DNA of 64,000 nt from Sphingomonas sp. Y38-1Y (GCF_032391395.1 NZ_CP135916.1:930001-994000); one strand, 5' to 3'; shown: positions 8,808 through 18,073, numbered from the stretch's first letter. A program made the numbers and translations. The notes: generated by a model not told the origin, from the letters alone.

Positions 8808-8827
8808 GAACGGGCTCCGGCCCGTTC
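8808..8827 (+). terminator. Hairpin downstream of trcR
   Basis: Perfect 8-bp stem GAACGGGC/GCCCGTTC with a TCCG loop, 13 bases after the trcR stop. No T-run follows, so it is only a possible weak terminator. Confidence 0.4.
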
Positions 8828-8907
8828 CCAAACAACTCTACCGGCGTTGCCATCGCCCCTGCCGCCGCGCTAAGGCCGGCGGCGCGGGTAGCCTAGCGAG
8901 TGGAACC

Positions 8908-9294
8908 ATGGGTCTGAACATCTTCACCTGGTGGAACGGCGCCACCGTCGGCACGCTGGCCGGGCTGCGCGGCAAGACCAAGGTCGGCACCGACGACGAC
9001 GGCAACGTCTATTGGCAGGGCGGCAAGGACACCGCCGGACGCCCGCGCCGCTGGGTGATCTATGCCGGCTCGAACGACGCCAGCCGCGTGCCACCCGAAT
9101 GGTTCAGCTGGCTGCACCACCAGATCGACGACGTGCCCGACCGCGCACTGCCGCCGGTCCGCCAGTGGCAGCAACCGCCGCTCGCCAATATGACCGGCAC
9201 GCCGCTCGCCTATCGTCCGCCCGGCACGCTCGAAAAGGGCGGTGAGCGCGTCCGCGCGACCGGCGATTACGAGGCCTGGTCGCCCGACGCGTGA
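8908..9294 (+). CDS. NDUFA12-like accessory subunit of NADH:ubiquinone oxidoreductase
   Basis: A 128-aa protein of the NDUFA12/B17.2 family, a supernumerary subunit of complex I shared by Alphaproteobacteria and mitochondria. Diagnostic residues include NIFTWWNGATVGT, GKTKVGTDDDGNVYW (the VG.D..GN.YY block) and RRWVIYAG followed by PPEWFSWLHHQIDDVP. No membrane segment is present, in line with a peripheral matrix-arm position. The stop overlaps the GTG of the next gene, and the NDUFA12-DUF2155-aat order is a conserved alphaproteobacterial block. Confidence 0.93.
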   Translation: MGLNIFTWWNGATVGTLAGLRGKTKVGTDDDGNVYWQGGKDTAGRPRRWVIYAGSNDASRVPPEWFSWLHHQIDDVPDRALPPVRQWQQPPLANMTGTPLAYRPPGTLEKGGERVRATGDYEAWSPDA

Positions 9295-9989
9295 GCGCGC
9301 GGGTCAAGTGGATCGGTGCCGCGGTCGCGGCGCTGCTGATCGCGATCGGCGCATGGTTCGGCGTCGCCGCGTGGCGCCGATCGCAGGTGCCGGAGGCGGC
9401 ACCGCCGCCCGCCAACGCCTCGCTCCCCGTCCCTGATGCAGCGGCCCCTGGCGCGCCCGCCAATGGCGAGGTCGTGGCGCCTGCCGAAACCGCAACCATC
9501 GCCACCACCGGCGTGACGCCGATGGCGCAGCGTGTGGCGGTGCTCGGTCTGCTCAACAAGCGGAGCGGCGAAAGCCGCGACCTGACGATGAAGCCGGGCC
9601 AGGCGCTGCGCGCCGGCAACGTCGTCGTGCGGCTGCGCGCGTGCGAGCGGACGGGGCCGTGGGAGCCCGAGCAATATACCGGCGCGTTTGTCCAGCTAGA
9701 CGTGCAGAATGTCGAGCGTCGGTGGCAGCGCGTCTTTTCGGGCTGGCTCTATGCCGAGCGGCCGGCGCTCAACGTCGTTCGCCACCCCATCTATGACGTC
9801 TGGGTCAAGAGCTGCACGATGTCCTTCCCGAGCGGCGGCGCGGACACGGTGCCGCTGGACAAGGGCGCCGCATCGGGCAAGGCCGCGCCCAAGCGCTCGA
9901 GTGCGCCGAACTCGCCAGCCACTACCGGCACGCCCGCGACCAGCCCGCCCGCCGACGGGCCGAGCGCCTCGCTCAACAACGCCATATAG
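9291..9989 (+). CDS. DUF2155 domain-containing protein
   Basis: A 232-aa envelope protein. The GTG at 9291 overlaps the preceding stop by 4 bases. Residues 5-24 form a membrane anchor or uncleaved signal (VKWIGAAVAALLIAIGAW), followed by a Pro/Ala linker. The DUF2155 domain is visible as VRLRACERTGPWEPEQYTG, FVQLDVQN and RVFSGWLYAERPALNVV, with IYDVWVKSC at the end; two cysteines could pair in the periplasm. The last ~65 codons are low-complexity Ser/Pro/Ala and overlap the 3' end of the convergent aat gene by 199 bp. Confidence 0.85.
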   Translation: MSARVKWIGAAVAALLIAIGAWFGVAAWRRSQVPEAAPPPANASLPVPDAAAPGAPANGEVVAPAETATIATTGVTPMAQRVAVLGLLNKRSGESRDLTMKPGQALRAGNVVVRLRACERTGPWEPEQYTGAFVQLDVQNVERRWQRVFSGWLYAERPALNVVRHPIYDVWVKSCTMSFPSGGADTVPLDKGAASGKAAPKRSSAPNSPATTGTPATSPPADGPSASLNNAI

Positions 9990-10552
9990 GCATCGCGCCG
10001 GATCTCCACCGCGCCCAATGAGCGCAGGTGATCGGTCTGAAACTGGCAATCGAGCAGGGTGAAGCCGCCCGCGCGCAGCCGCGCGACGAGCCACGCGAGC
10101 GCGACCTTCGACGCATCGGTCGCGCGGCTGACCATGCTCTCGCCGAAAAAGGCGCAGCCGAGCGCGAGCCCATAAAGGCCGCCGACCAGCCGGTCGCCGT
10201 CCCAGCACTCGACCGAATGCGCATAGCCCGTCTCGTTCAACCGCGCGAACACGTGCGCGATCGGTGGGTTGATCCAGGTCTCCGGCCGGTCGCCCGCGCT
10301 TTCCGCGCACAGCGCGACGATCGCGTCGAAGGCCTGATCGACGGTGACGCGGAATCGATCCCTCGCGATCGTCTTGCGCAGCGACCGCGACAGGCGAAAG
10401 CCATCGAGCGGCAGCACGCCGCGCATCCGCGGTTCGACCCAATAGACGCCGGGCGCGTCGCGGTGGTCGGCCATCGGGAACACGCCCATCGCATAGGCGC
10501 GCAGGACGAGCTCGGGATCGAGCCGCTGATAGAGCGACAGCCGCCGCGTCAT
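9791..10552 (-). CDS. aat: Leucyl/phenylalanyl-tRNA--protein transferase
   Basis: A 253-aa enzyme that adds Leu or Phe to N-terminal Lys/Arg of proteins, making them N-degron substrates for ClpS-ClpAP; clpA is 5 kb away. Typical blocks are AYAMGVFPMAD, YWVEPRMRGVLPL, ETWINPPIAHVFARLNETGYAHSVE, VGGLYGLALGCAFFGESMVS and GFTLLDCQFQTDHLRSLGAVEI. The ATG at 10552 overlaps the stop of the ParA gene (ATGA), and a longer upstream form is not needed. The C-terminal ~60 residues are antisense to the DUF2155 gene, yet the LLTQTS ending looks conserved rather than random. Confidence 0.94.
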   Translation of the reverse strand: MTRRLSLYQRLDPELVLRAYAMGVFPMADHRDAPGVYWVEPRMRGVLPLDGFRLSRSLRKTIARDRFRVTVDQAFDAIVALCAESAGDRPETWINPPIAHVFARLNETGYAHSVECWDGDRLVGGLYGLALGCAFFGESMVSRATDASKVALAWLVARLRAGGFTLLDCQFQTDHLRSLGAVEIRRDAYMALLSEALGPSAGGLVAGVPVVAGEFGALERLGAALPDAAPLSSGTVSAPPLGKDIVQLLTQTS

Positions 10553-11280
10553 GCCGCCGCGGCTAGGCGGCGCTCGACCGCCTGCCATAGATCGCCGAAC
10601 GCGCGCGCGGCGGCGCTGCGGGGCGCGAAGCTGCCGACGGGCGCGCGGCGGGCCGCCATCGCCTCGACCATGCTCGCCATCGGGATGACGGGCCAGTCGG
10701 GCTCGGCGGTCAGCGCCTCGGCATGCAGCTTCCGCCGCCGGTCGACCATCGCGTGTACGGGCATCAGCGCGGCACGTCCGCGCTTGCCGTCGAGATGGCG
10801 CACGACCTCGTCGAACGCGCGGGTCGAGAGCGGGGAGGGGATCACCGGCACGACGATCAGGTCGGCGGCGCGCATCACCTGCTCGCTGGTTTCAGTGAGG
10901 CCCGGCGGGCAGTCGAGGATCAGCCGGTCATAGGCCTTGTCGAGCGAGGCGACGAGCTTGGCCAGCCGCTTCTTTTTGTCGAGCTCGTGAAACACGCGGC
11001 CTAGGCTACGCAGCGAGGCGTCGGCGCCGATCAGGTCGATCCGCTCGATCCCGGTCGGGCGGATCAGGCGCTCGACCTCGACGTCGCGGGTGAAGACCGC
11101 TTGCGCCTGATCGCGCGGCTTGGTGTCGCCGCCGAGCAGCCAGGTCGAGGCGGCCTGGGGGTCGAGATCCCAGACGAGCGTCCGCCGCGCCGACAATTGC
11201 GCCGCGCACCAGGCCAGGTTGACCGCCAGCGTCGTCTTTCCGACGCCGCCTTTCAGGCTGTAGATCGCGACAACCGCCAC
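10549..11280 (-). CDS. ParA-family ATPase (orphan)
   Basis: A 243-aa P-loop ATPase. The N-terminus MAVVAIYSLKGGVGKTTLAV carries the deviant Walker A motif KGGVGKTT with the signature lysine of the ParA/MinD/MipZ class. Walker A' is in TLVWDLDPQAASTW and Walker B is RLILDCPPGLTE. It starts with GTG at 11280. No ParB gene or parS-like repeat accompanies it, so chromosome partition is unlikely; orphan ParAs usually position protein clusters or cell-pole complexes. It is translationally coupled to aat (4-base overlap). Confidence 0.85.
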   Translation of the reverse strand: MAVVAIYSLKGGVGKTTLAVNLAWCAAQLSARRTLVWDLDPQAASTWLLGGDTKPRDQAQAVFTRDVEVERLIRPTGIERIDLIGADASLRSLGRVFHELDKKKRLAKLVASLDKAYDRLILDCPPGLTETSEQVMRAADLIVVPVIPSPLSTRAFDEVVRHLDGKRGRAALMPVHAMVDRRRKLHAEALTAEPDWPVIPMASMVEAMAARRAPVGSFAPRSAAARAFGDLWQAVERRLAAAA

Positions 11281-11352
11281 GTACGCTCCTGTGGTCGATC
11301 CAGAGCGGCGAAGCTGCCGCCTCCACCCGCCATGCGCAAGGGCGGCGAGCGC

Positions 11353-11384
11353 AAAAAAGGGCCGCTGCGATGCCGCAGCGACCC
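11353..11384 (-). terminator. Intrinsic terminator of the lipoprotein gene
   Basis: On the minus strand an 11-position stem (GGG.CGCTGCG with CGCAGCG.CCC, one mismatch) with a 4-base loop is followed directly by six T residues. It sits 26 bp after the stop of the lipoprotein gene and is one of the cleanest terminators in the window. Confidence 0.88.
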
Positions 11385-11409
11385 TGATTTCATGTCGACG
11401 ATGCCGCGA

Positions 11410-11793
11410 TCAGACGTGGCAGGACAGGTCACCCTTGCCTGGGATCGTGACCTTGATGTTCTTCATGTCGCCGGTGAGCGAATAGCCACCCTCGGCCGTC
11501 AGCGGCTGACCCGCCTCCGGCGCGGTGAGCACGGTGGGCGTGCCACCCTTTTCGGTGCGCAGGTTGGCCAGCTTGTCGCCCGCGAAGAAGTCGACGAACA
11601 CGAGGCTGTTGCCCGGCTGGCAGCGGAACGAGACCGAACCCTTCATCGCCGGCGGCAGTTCGACCGGCGCGGCGTTGGCGAGTTGCGACGCGAGCGGATC
11701 GGGCGGGAGGGCGTTGACGACCTCAGGCTCGTTCTGACACGCGGCGAGCGAAAGCGCGGCGGCAACCGCGGCGAGGGGGAGGGTGTACTTCAT
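11410..11793 (-). CDS. Small lipoprotein, possibly MliC-like
   Basis: A 127-aa lipoprotein. The ATG at 11793 begins MKYTLPLAAVAAALSLAAC, an ideal type II signal with lipobox LAAC; an upstream extension to 11937 would bury it. The mature domain contains VSFRCQPGNSLVFVDFF, a central YSLTG and a final GKGDLSCHV, so the two cysteines near the ends of the domain could bridge. That layout (F.C....L.V.F ... C at the end) resembles the MliC/PliC lysozyme-inhibitor fold, but I offer this only as a suggestion. It is monocistronic, with its own terminator at 11353-11384. Confidence 0.72.
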   Translation of the reverse strand: MKYTLPLAAVAAALSLAACQNEPEVVNALPPDPLASQLANAAPVELPPAMKGSVSFRCQPGNSLVFVDFFAGDKLANLRTEKGGTPTVLTAPEAGQPLTAEGGYSLTGDMKNIKVTIPGKGDLSCHV

Positions 11794-11899
11794 ACGGGCC
11801 GCACGCTTCGCCGATGCAGCATGGGCCGTCAAGAGAGAGAAATGTTGCTGAAAGGCGATATCGGGGTGCGGCGCAATATTGTTGCTGTTGCGTACGACT

Positions 11900-13210
11900 T
11901 CACTCGTGGAACTCGTTGATTTCAGGGATGCGGCCAAAGGCGATCTTGGTGCCGACGCGGTCGATGCGACCGCCGCCGAGCGGGCCGACCGTCACCGCAT
12001 TTCGCCCGAACCGTTCGTTCATCCGGTCCATCGCGCGGCTGAGCGCGAGGCCCCGGGTCTCTCGCGCGAGCGGATCGTCGGGATCGAGCATCGCGAACAG
12101 CGAGCCCTGGTCGCCGGTCACCGGCTCGATCTCCGCCAGGGTCACGCCGACCATGCGCAGCCGAAAGCCGCCGGGGCGCAGCCGGCCGGCCGCGGCGAGG
12201 CGCGGGAACAAGCCGTCAAGCGCATGGAGGATGACGAAGCTGTCCTGCGTCACCGGCAGCTTCACCGACGCGCGCCAACTGGACTTGTCGTCCTCGAACT
12301 TGCCGTGGAGGATCAGGAGCCGCGCGCGATAGCCCTTGCGGCGGAGCCTGCTCGCGGCCTTGAGCGCGAGGCGGCGGGCGGTGAGGCGGGTGGGCTCCAG
12401 CCCGCGCCTGGCCGGACTCAGCACATGGCTGTGGCCGATCGTGCGGCTCTGCGTCGGCTTGGACGGCAAGTCGACGCCGTGGAGCAAATACCAGAGCCGG
12501 TCGCCGTCGGTGCCGCCCCATGCGGTCCCGGCATCGCGCGGCCGGCGCGCGCACAAATCGGCGATGTCGTTGATCCCGTCGACCGCCAGCCGCCGCTCCA
12601 TCCGGGGGCCGATGCCGGCGATGTCGCGCAGCTTGAGCCCGAACAACCGCTGCGGCAGCTCCGCGCCCTCCAGCACCGTCAAACCGTCCGGCTTCTCCAT
12701 GTCGGAGGCGAGCTTGGCGAGAAGGCGATTGGGGGCGATCCCGACCGAGGAGCGCAGGCACTCGCCGACATTGTCGAGGATACCCGCCTTGATCCGCCGC
12801 GCCAGCGCCACCGCGCTGTCGCGGTCGTTCTCGTTGTCGAGCAGGCGGCAGGCGACCTCGTCGATCGAGCACACCTTGGTGACGGGGATGTGCCGCCAGA
12901 TCTCCTCGACGATCGCGTCGTGAAACTCGACGTAGCGGCGGTGGCGCGCGGGGGTGACGACCAGGTCGCGGCACAGGCGTTTCGCCTCCCACACCGGGGT
13001 GCCGGTCGAGATGCCGTAGCGCTTGGCCTCGATCGAGGCGGCGATCGCGACCGTCGTGTCGCTGTCGACCGGCGCGACGATCACCGGGCGGCCGCGCAGC
13101 TCGGGCTGGAGCTGCTGCTCGACGCTGGCGAAATAGCTGTTGAGGTCGAGGAACAGCCAGCGCAGCGGCCGCGGCGGCAAGGCGAGGATCGGGGGCGACT
13201 CGGCGGCCAT
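11900..13210 (-). CDS. Y-family DNA polymerase (DinB/Pol IV type)
   Basis: A 436-aa translesion polymerase. Catalytic carboxylates are in [16 protein letters not shown] (metal site A) and [10 protein letters not shown] (metal site B, SIDE). A helix-hairpin-helix follows ([15 protein letters not shown]) and then the little-finger domain with [10 protein letters not shown]. Near the C-terminus QGSLF resembles a beta-clamp binding motif (QxxLF). All catalytic residues are present, so it should be active, unlike ImuB. No imuA or dnaE2 is adjacent. The start is uncertain among ATG 13210, ATG 13231 and GTG 13237, none with a good ribosome site. It is divergent from frmA. Confidence 0.9.
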   Translation of the reverse strand: MAAESPPILALPPRPLRWLFLDLNSYFASVEQQLQPELRGRPVIVAPVDSDTTVAIAASIEAKRYGISTGTPVWEAKRLCRDLVVTPARHRRYVEFHDAIVEEIWRHIPVTKVCSIDEVACRLLDNENDRDSAVALARRIKAGILDNVGECLRSSVGIAPNRLLAKLASDMEKPDGLTVLEGAELPQRLFGLKLRDIAGIGPRMERRLAVDGINDIADLCARRPRDAGTAWGGTDGDRLWYLLHGVDLPSKPTQSRTIGHSHVLSPARRGLEPTRLTARRLALKAASRLRRKGYRARLLILHGKFEDDKSSWRASVKLPVTQDSFVILHALDGLFPRLAAAGRLRPGGFRLRMVGVTLAEIEPVTGDQGSLFAMLDPDDPLARETRGLALSRAMDRMNERFGRNAVTVGPLGGGRIDRVGTKIAFGRIPEINEFHE

Positions 13211-13309
13211 GCCGGAACAATAAAGGAACATGGGCACGCACGCAGCCCGCTTTCAACGCGCGCCGTCCTGTCGCATAGGGGGCGGACGCGTTGCCCAAGG
13301 AGTTGCCCC

Positions 13310-14422
13310 ATGAAGACCCGCGCCGCCGTCGCATTCGAGGCGAAGCAGCCGCTCGAGATCGTCGAGCTGGACCTGGAGGGGCCGAAGGCCGGCGAAGTGC
13401 TGGTCGAGATCATGGCGACCGGCATCTGCCATACCGATGCCTATACGCTCGACGGCTTCGACAGCGAGGGCATCTTCCCGAGCGTGCTGGGGCATGAGGG
13501 CGCGGGGATCGTGCGCGAGGTGGGTGCGGGCGTCACCAGCGTCGTGCCCGGCGACCATGTCATCCCGCTCTACACGCCCGAGTGCCGCCAGTGTAAGTCG
13601 TGCCTGTCCGGCAAGACCAACCTGTGCACCGCGATCCGCGCGACGCAGGGCAAGGGGCTGATGCCCGACGGCACGACGCGCTTCTCCTACAAGGGGCAGC
13701 CGATCTTCCACTACATGGGCTGCTCGACCTTCTCGAACTTCACCGTGCTGCCCGAGATCGCGGTCGCCAAGATCCGCGAGGACGCGCCGTTCAAGACGAG
13801 CTGCTATATCGGCTGCGGCGTGACGACGGGCGTGGGCGCGGTCATCAACACTGCCAAGGTGCAGGTGGGCGACAATGTCGTCGTGTTCGGGCTGGGCGGC
13901 ATCGGCCTGAACGTCATTCAGGGAGCGAAGCTGGCCGGGGCAAACCGGATCATCGGCGTCGACATCAACCCGGACCGCGAGGCGTGGGGCCGCCGCTTCG
14001 GCATGACCGAGTTCCTCGATTCGAAGGGCATGAGCCGCGAGGACGTCGTCGCCCGCATCGTCGCGATGACCGACGGCGGCGCCGACTATACGTTCGATGC
14101 GACCGGCAATACCGACGTGATGCGGACCGCGCTGGAGGCGTGCCACCGCGGCTGGGGCACCAGCATCATCATCGGCGTGGCCGAGGCGGGCAAGGAGATC
14201 GCGACGCGGCCCTTCCAGCTCGTCACCGGGCGCAACTGGCGGGGAACGGCGTTCGGCGGCGCGAAGGGGCGGACCGACGTGCCCAAGATCGTCGACATGT
14301 ACATGACCGGCAAGATCGAGATCGACCCGATGATCACCCACGTCATGGGGCTGGAGGAGATCAACAAGGGCTTCGACCTGATGCATGCGGGCGAAAGCAT
14401 CCGCAGCGTCGTCGTCTACTAA
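13310..14422 (+). CDS. frmA: S-(hydroxymethyl)glutathione dehydrogenase / class III alcohol dehydrogenase
   Basis: A 370-aa NAD- and zinc-dependent enzyme that oxidises S-hydroxymethylglutathione, formed from formaldehyde and glutathione, to S-formylglutathione. Catalytic zinc ligands are C40 (GICHTDAY) and H62 in LGHEGAG; the structural zinc site is C92, C95, C98 and C106 (ECRQCKSC...C). The coenzyme motif is [10 protein letters not shown]. The start at 13310 has AAGGAG (13297-13302) seven bases upstream. It heads a compact cluster: a VOC protein 13 bp downstream, then a cupin protein and fghA with 4-base overlaps. Confidence 0.97.
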   Translation: MKTRAAVAFEAKQPLEIVELDLEGPKAGEVLVEIMATGICHTDAYTLDGFDSEGIFPSVLGHEGAGIVREVGAGVTSVVPGDHVIPLYTPECRQCKSCLSGKTNLCTAIRATQGKGLMPDGTTRFSYKGQPIFHYMGCSTFSNFTVLPEIAVAKIREDAPFKTSCYIGCGVTTGVGAVINTAKVQVGDNVVVFGLGGIGLNVIQGAKLAGANRIIGVDINPDREAWGRRFGMTEFLDSKGMSREDVVARIVAMTDGGADYTFDATGNTDVMRTALEACHRGWGTSIIIGVAEAGKEIATRPFQLVTGRNWRGTAFGGAKGRTDVPKIVDMYMTGKIEIDPMITHVMGLEEINKGFDLMHAGESIRSVVVY

Positions 14423-14435
14423 AGGAGAGAACACG

Positions 14436-14819
14436 ATGTTCAGCCACGTGATGCTCGGCGCCAACGACATGGCCGCCTCCCGCACCTTCTATGACGCGCT
14501 GCTCGGCACGCTCGGCGCGAAGCCGGGGTTCGAGGATCCCAAGGGCCGCGTCGTCTATCGCCACAAGGGGGCGATGCTGATGCTGACCACGCCGATCAAC
14601 GGCGAGCCCGCCTGCCATGCCAATGGCGGCACCGTCGGTTTCGCGTGTGAGAGCCCCGAGCAGATCGAGGCGTGGCATGAAGCCGGCCTCGCGCATGGCG
14701 GCACCGCGATCGAGGATCCGCCGGGCGTGCGCAACTCGCCGTTCGGGCCGCTGCACCTCGCCTATCTCCGCGATCCCACCGGCAACAAGCTTTGCGCCGC
14801 CTATCGGCCGCCAGCATGA
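14436..14819 (+). CDS. VOC-family (glyoxalase/bleomycin-resistance fold) protein
   Basis: A 127-aa single-domain VOC protein made of two beta-alpha-beta-beta-beta modules: MFSHVMLGANDMAASRTFYDALL and then FACESPEQIEAWHEAGLAHGG ... HLAYLRDPTGNKLCAAYR. Candidate metal ligands are H4 and the H/E residues in the second module. The ATG at 14436 is preceded by AAAGGAGA. Its place between frmA and fghA, with 13-bp spacing, suggests action on a glutathione adduct or on formaldehyde itself, as spontaneous GSH-formaldehyde adducts are the pathway substrate. The reaction is not known. Confidence 0.88.
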   Translation: MFSHVMLGANDMAASRTFYDALLGTLGAKPGFEDPKGRVVYRHKGAMLMLTTPINGEPACHANGGTVGFACESPEQIEAWHEAGLAHGGTAIEDPPGVRNSPFGPLHLAYLRDPTGNKLCAAYRPPA

Positions 14820-15172
14820 TCGATCCGGTCAACCTGCCGGCGAAGTTCGACAGCTTCGCCGAGCATTGGGCGCCGCGGATCGTCGGCAGCTACAACGGCA
14901 ACGACATCCGCATCATCAAGGCGGAGGGCGAGTTCGTGTGGCACAGCCATGCGGATACGGACGACCTCTTCCTGGTGCTCGACGGGACGCTCGACATCGA
15001 GCTTCGCGACGGCACGGTGACGCTCGGGCCTGGCGACCTCTATGTCGTGCCGCGCGGGGTCGAGCATCGCCCCGTCGCGCGGCACGGCGAGGTCCGCATC
15101 CTCAACATGGAGCCCAAGGGCACGCACAATGTCGGCGACGGCTCGCCGCAGCGAATGCCGGTGGCGGCGTGA
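14816..15172 (+). CDS. Cupin domain-containing protein
   Basis: A 118-aa single cupin barrel. Motif 1 is seen in EFVWHSHADTDDLFLVLDG (H..H......E replaced by H-S-H-A-D-T-D-D) and motif 2 in GDLYVVPRGVEHRPVA. The two histidines and the later EH could bind a metal. The ATG at 14816 overlaps the VOC stop as ATGA, and the stop overlaps the fghA GTG, so the three genes form a coupled unit. Function is unknown; the location suggests a role in one-carbon or aldehyde handling. Confidence 0.87.
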   Translation: MIDPVNLPAKFDSFAEHWAPRIVGSYNGNDIRIIKAEGEFVWHSHADTDDLFLVLDGTLDIELRDGTVTLGPGDLYVVPRGVEHRPVARHGEVRILNMEPKGTHNVGDGSPQRMPVAA

Positions 15173-16011
15173 CGATCGAGACCGTGTCGACCGCGCGTGC
15201 CTTTGGCGGCACGCAGGGCATCTATCGCCATGCCTCGTCGGCGACGGGCACGGAGATGACCTTCTCGGTCTATGTGCCGGAGCATGCGGCCGGGGCAAGG
15301 CTGCCGGTCATCTGGTATCTGTCGGGCCTGACCTGCACGCACGCCAACGTCACCGACAAGGGCGAGTATCGCCGTGCTTGTGCCGAGCACGGCCTGATCT
15401 TCGTCGCGCCAGACACCTCGCCGCGGGGCGAGGACGTACCCGACGATCCGGCAGGCGCCTATGACTTCGGGCTGGGCGCGGGCTTCTATGTCGATGCGAC
15501 GCAGGCGCCGTTCGACCGGCATTATCGGATGTGGTCCTATGTCACGCAGGAACTGCCGGCGCTGGTCGCCGAGCAGTTCCCGGCCGACATGGATGCGCAG
15601 GGGATCATGGGTCACTCGATGGGCGGGCATGGCGCGCTGACGATCGGCCTCTCGCACTCCGATCGTTACAGGGCGGTCAGCGCGTTCGCGCCGATCGTTG
15701 CGCCGTCGCAGGTGCCGTGGGGGCAGAAGGCGCTGGGCGGCTATCTGGGCGACGATCGCGCGGCGTGGCGGCGGCACGACGCGGTGGCGCTGATCGAGGA
15801 TGGCGCGCGGCTGCCCGAACTGCTTGTCGATCAGGGCGATGCCGACAATTTCCTCGCCGAGCAGCTTCGCCCGGAGTTGCTGGCCGAGGCGTGCAGCGCC
15901 GCGAGAATCGACCTGACGCTCCGGATGCAGCCGGGATACGACCACAGCTACCACTTCATCTCGACCTTCATGGCCGATCACCTGGCCTGGCATGCCGCGC
16001 GGCTGAAGTGA
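15169..16011 (+). CDS. fghA: S-formylglutathione hydrolase
   Basis: A 280-aa esterase-D-type serine hydrolase that releases formate and glutathione from S-formylglutathione, the product of frmA. The nucleophile elbow is GHSMGG with S150. The other triad residues are D226 in DQGDADNF and H259 in [18 protein letters not shown] near residue 52 carries the conserved cysteine of the family. The start is GTG 15169, overlapping the cupin stop by 4 bases. The stop overlaps the start of the following FAD reductase in the same way. Confidence 0.96.
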   Translation: MTIETVSTARAFGGTQGIYRHASSATGTEMTFSVYVPEHAAGARLPVIWYLSGLTCTHANVTDKGEYRRACAEHGLIFVAPDTSPRGEDVPDDPAGAYDFGLGAGFYVDATQAPFDRHYRMWSYVTQELPALVAEQFPADMDAQGIMGHSMGGHGALTIGLSHSDRYRAVSAFAPIVAPSQVPWGQKALGGYLGDDRAAWRRHDAVALIEDGARLPELLVDQGDADNFLAEQLRPELLAEACSAARIDLTLRMQPGYDHSYHFISTFMADHLAWHAARLK

Positions 16012-17228
16012 GCGCCTATGACGTCCTGATCGTCGGCGCGGGGCATGGCGGCGCGCAGGCGGCGATCGCGCTTCGCCAGCGCGGCTATGCGGGCAGCATC
16101 GCCATCGTCGGCGAGGAGCCCGAGCTCCCCTATGAGCGCCCGCCGCTCAGCAAGGACTATCTCGCCGGGGGAAAGCCGTTCGAGCGGTTGCTGATCCGGC
16201 CGGCGTCCTTCTGGGCCGACCGCGACGTGGCGATGCTGACCGGCCGACGCATCGTCGCAATCGATGCCGAGGCGCGGACTGCCACCGACGAGGGCGGCAC
16301 GGCGATCGGGTACGGCACGCTGATCTGGGCAGCGGGGGGTGCGCCGCGGCGGCTTGCCTGTGCGGGACACGACCTTGCCGGCGTGCATGCGATCCGGACG
16401 CGCGCGGACGTCGATGCGCTTGGCGGAGAACTGGCGGGCGCACGGCGAGTGGTCGTGGTGGGCGGCGGCTATATCGGGCTGGAGGCGGCAGCGGTGCTCG
16501 CCAAGCGGGGCTTGGCGGTGACGGTGATCGAGGCGCAGGACCGCGTCCTCGCGCGCGTCGCGGGCGAGCCGCTGTCGCGCTTCTACGAGGCCGAGCATCG
16601 CGCGCATGGCGTGACGCTCCGCCTCTCAGCCGCGGTCGATTGTCTGATCGGCGAGGGCCGCGTCGACGGCGTGCAACTGGCGGGCGGCGAGGAGGTGCCC
16701 GCGGATCTGGTGATCGTTGGCATCGGTATCGTCCCCGCGGTCGAGCCGCTGCTGGCGGCGGGCGCCGAGGGCGGCAACGGGGTGCGGGTCGATGAAGCGT
16801 GCCGGACGACGCTGCCGGACGTCTTCGCGATCGGCGACTGCGCGGCGCATGCCAACCGCTATGCAGACGGCGCGGTGATCCGGCTGGAGTCGGTGCAGAA
16901 CGCCAACGACATGGCCAACGTCGTCGCCCGGCAGCTCGTCGGCGAGCCGGGCGATTACGACGCGGTGCCGTGGTTCTGGTCGAACCAGTACGACCTCAAG
17001 CTCCAGACGGTCGGGTTGTCGGCGGGGCATGACGCGGCGATCGTCCGCGGCGACGTGGCGGCTCGCAGCTTCTCGGTCGTGTACCTGCGCGGCGGCCGGG
17101 TGATCGCGCTCGACTGCGTCAACCGGGTCAAGGACTATGTCCAGGGGCGCAAGCTGGTGGAGGCTGGTGCGGTGATCGCGCCCGACCGGCTGACGGACGC
17201 GAGCGTGCCGCTCAAGGAACTGATCTAG
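16008..17228 (+). CDS. FAD-dependent NAD(P)H-ferredoxin reductase family protein
   Basis: A 406-aa two-dinucleotide-binding flavoprotein. FAD site: [20 protein letters not shown] near the N-terminus and [14 protein letters not shown] site: [35 protein letters not shown] and the C-terminal reductase domain ([17 protein letters not shown]) are diagnostic of rubredoxin/putidaredoxin-type reductases, which pass electrons to a [2Fe-2S] ferredoxin for a P450 or dioxygenase. No ferredoxin or oxygenase gene is nearby. The GTG at 16008 overlaps the fghA stop, so it is part of the formaldehyde cluster by transcription, though its electron acceptor may lie elsewhere. Confidence 0.9.
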   Translation: MSAYDVLIVGAGHGGAQAAIALRQRGYAGSIAIVGEEPELPYERPPLSKDYLAGGKPFERLLIRPASFWADRDVAMLTGRRIVAIDAEARTATDEGGTAIGYGTLIWAAGGAPRRLACAGHDLAGVHAIRTRADVDALGGELAGARRVVVVGGGYIGLEAAAVLAKRGLAVTVIEAQDRVLARVAGEPLSRFYEAEHRAHGVTLRLSAAVDCLIGEGRVDGVQLAGGEEVPADLVIVGIGIVPAVEPLLAAGAEGGNGVRVDEACRTTLPDVFAIGDCAAHANRYADGAVIRLESVQNANDMANVVARQLVGEPGDYDAVPWFWSNQYDLKLQTVGLSAGHDAAIVRGDVAARSFSVVYLRGGRVIALDCVNRVKDYVQGRKLVEAGAVIAPDRLTDASVPLKELI

Positions 17229-17293
17229 CGCCGATCTCCGGGCGATTGGGCGTTTCGCCGCATCCCGCGTTGCCGCTTTTAAAGGAGACGGCG

Positions 17294-18070
17294 ATGGCGC
17301 GGACGGCGGTGGTGACGGGTGGGGCGCAGGGGATCGGCAAGGGACTTGTCCAGCATCTGCTCGGCCAGGGCTGGCGGGTGGCGGCGCTCGACCTGGATGG
17401 GGAGGCGGTCGAGGAATTGGGCGCCGAGATGCCGGGCGACAGCCTGCTGGCGCGCCAATGCGACGTGTCGAGCGAGCGGGCGGTCGCCGCCGCCTATGAG
17501 GCGATCGACCAGTGGCAGGCGAAGGCGGGCGAGGTGCCGGGCATCGACCTGCTCGTGTCCAATGCCGGGCTTGCCGATCCGGTGATCGGGCCGATCGAGG
17601 AAGCGAGCCTGACCGACTGGCGGCGCTGGCAGGACAGCCATGTGACGGGCGCGTTCCTGATGGTGCGCGGCGGGGTGCCTCGGCTGCGGGCGCGGGCGGG
17701 CGCGAGCATCGTCCTGATGGCCTCGACGCGTGCGCTCCAGTCGGAGCCGATGTGCGAGGGCTATGCCGCGGCGAAGGGCGCGCTCTGCGCGATGACGCAC
17801 GCGCTGGCGGTCAGCCTGGGGCCGGCGATCCGCGTCAATGCGGTGCTCCCCGGCTGGATCGAGACGAGACCGTGGCAGAAGTCCGCTGAACGCCAAGCGG
17901 CGGCGCATCGCGAGGTCGACCGGACGCAGCATCCCGTCGGCCGCGTCGGCGAGCCGCGAGACATCGCCGCGACGGTGGCATGGCTGGCGAGCGAGGGGGC
18001 CGGGTTCGTGACGGGGCAGCAGATCGTCGTCGACGGCGGGATGACGCGGCGGATGATCTATGCGGAGTGA
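17294..18070 (+). CDS. SDR-family oxidoreductase
   Basis: A 258-aa classical short-chain dehydrogenase. TGGAQGIGKG (TGxxxGxG, NAD(P) binding) lies near residue 9 and SNAGLADP is the NAG motif. The catalytic Ser is in VLMASTRAL, with YAAAK giving Y-x3-K. The C-terminus GFVTGQQIVVDGGMTRRMIY is typical. D39 in AALDLDG after beta-2 suggests NAD rather than NADP. The ATG at 17294 follows AAAGGAG. It stands 65 bp after the FAD reductase and may be co-transcribed. The substrate is unknown. Confidence 0.9.
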   Translation: MARTAVVTGGAQGIGKGLVQHLLGQGWRVAALDLDGEAVEELGAEMPGDSLLARQCDVSSERAVAAAYEAIDQWQAKAGEVPGIDLLVSNAGLADPVIGPIEEASLTDWRRWQDSHVTGAFLMVRGGVPRLRARAGASIVLMASTRALQSEPMCEGYAAAKGALCAMTHALAVSLGPAIRVNAVLPGWIETRPWQKSAERQAAAHREVDRTQHPVGRVGEPRDIAATVAWLASEGAGFVTGQQIVVDGGMTRRMIYAE

Positions 18071-18073
18071 GGG

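Noticed and set aside
10549..11280. ParA as part of a plasmid or partition locus
   Set aside because: No parB, no parS-like repeats and no replication gene are near; the gene is coupled to aat in a core-genome setting.
11879..13309. Long N-terminal extension of the frmA frame
   Set aside because: It runs antisense through the Y-family polymerase gene; the real start at 13310 has a perfect ribosome site and matches FrmA.
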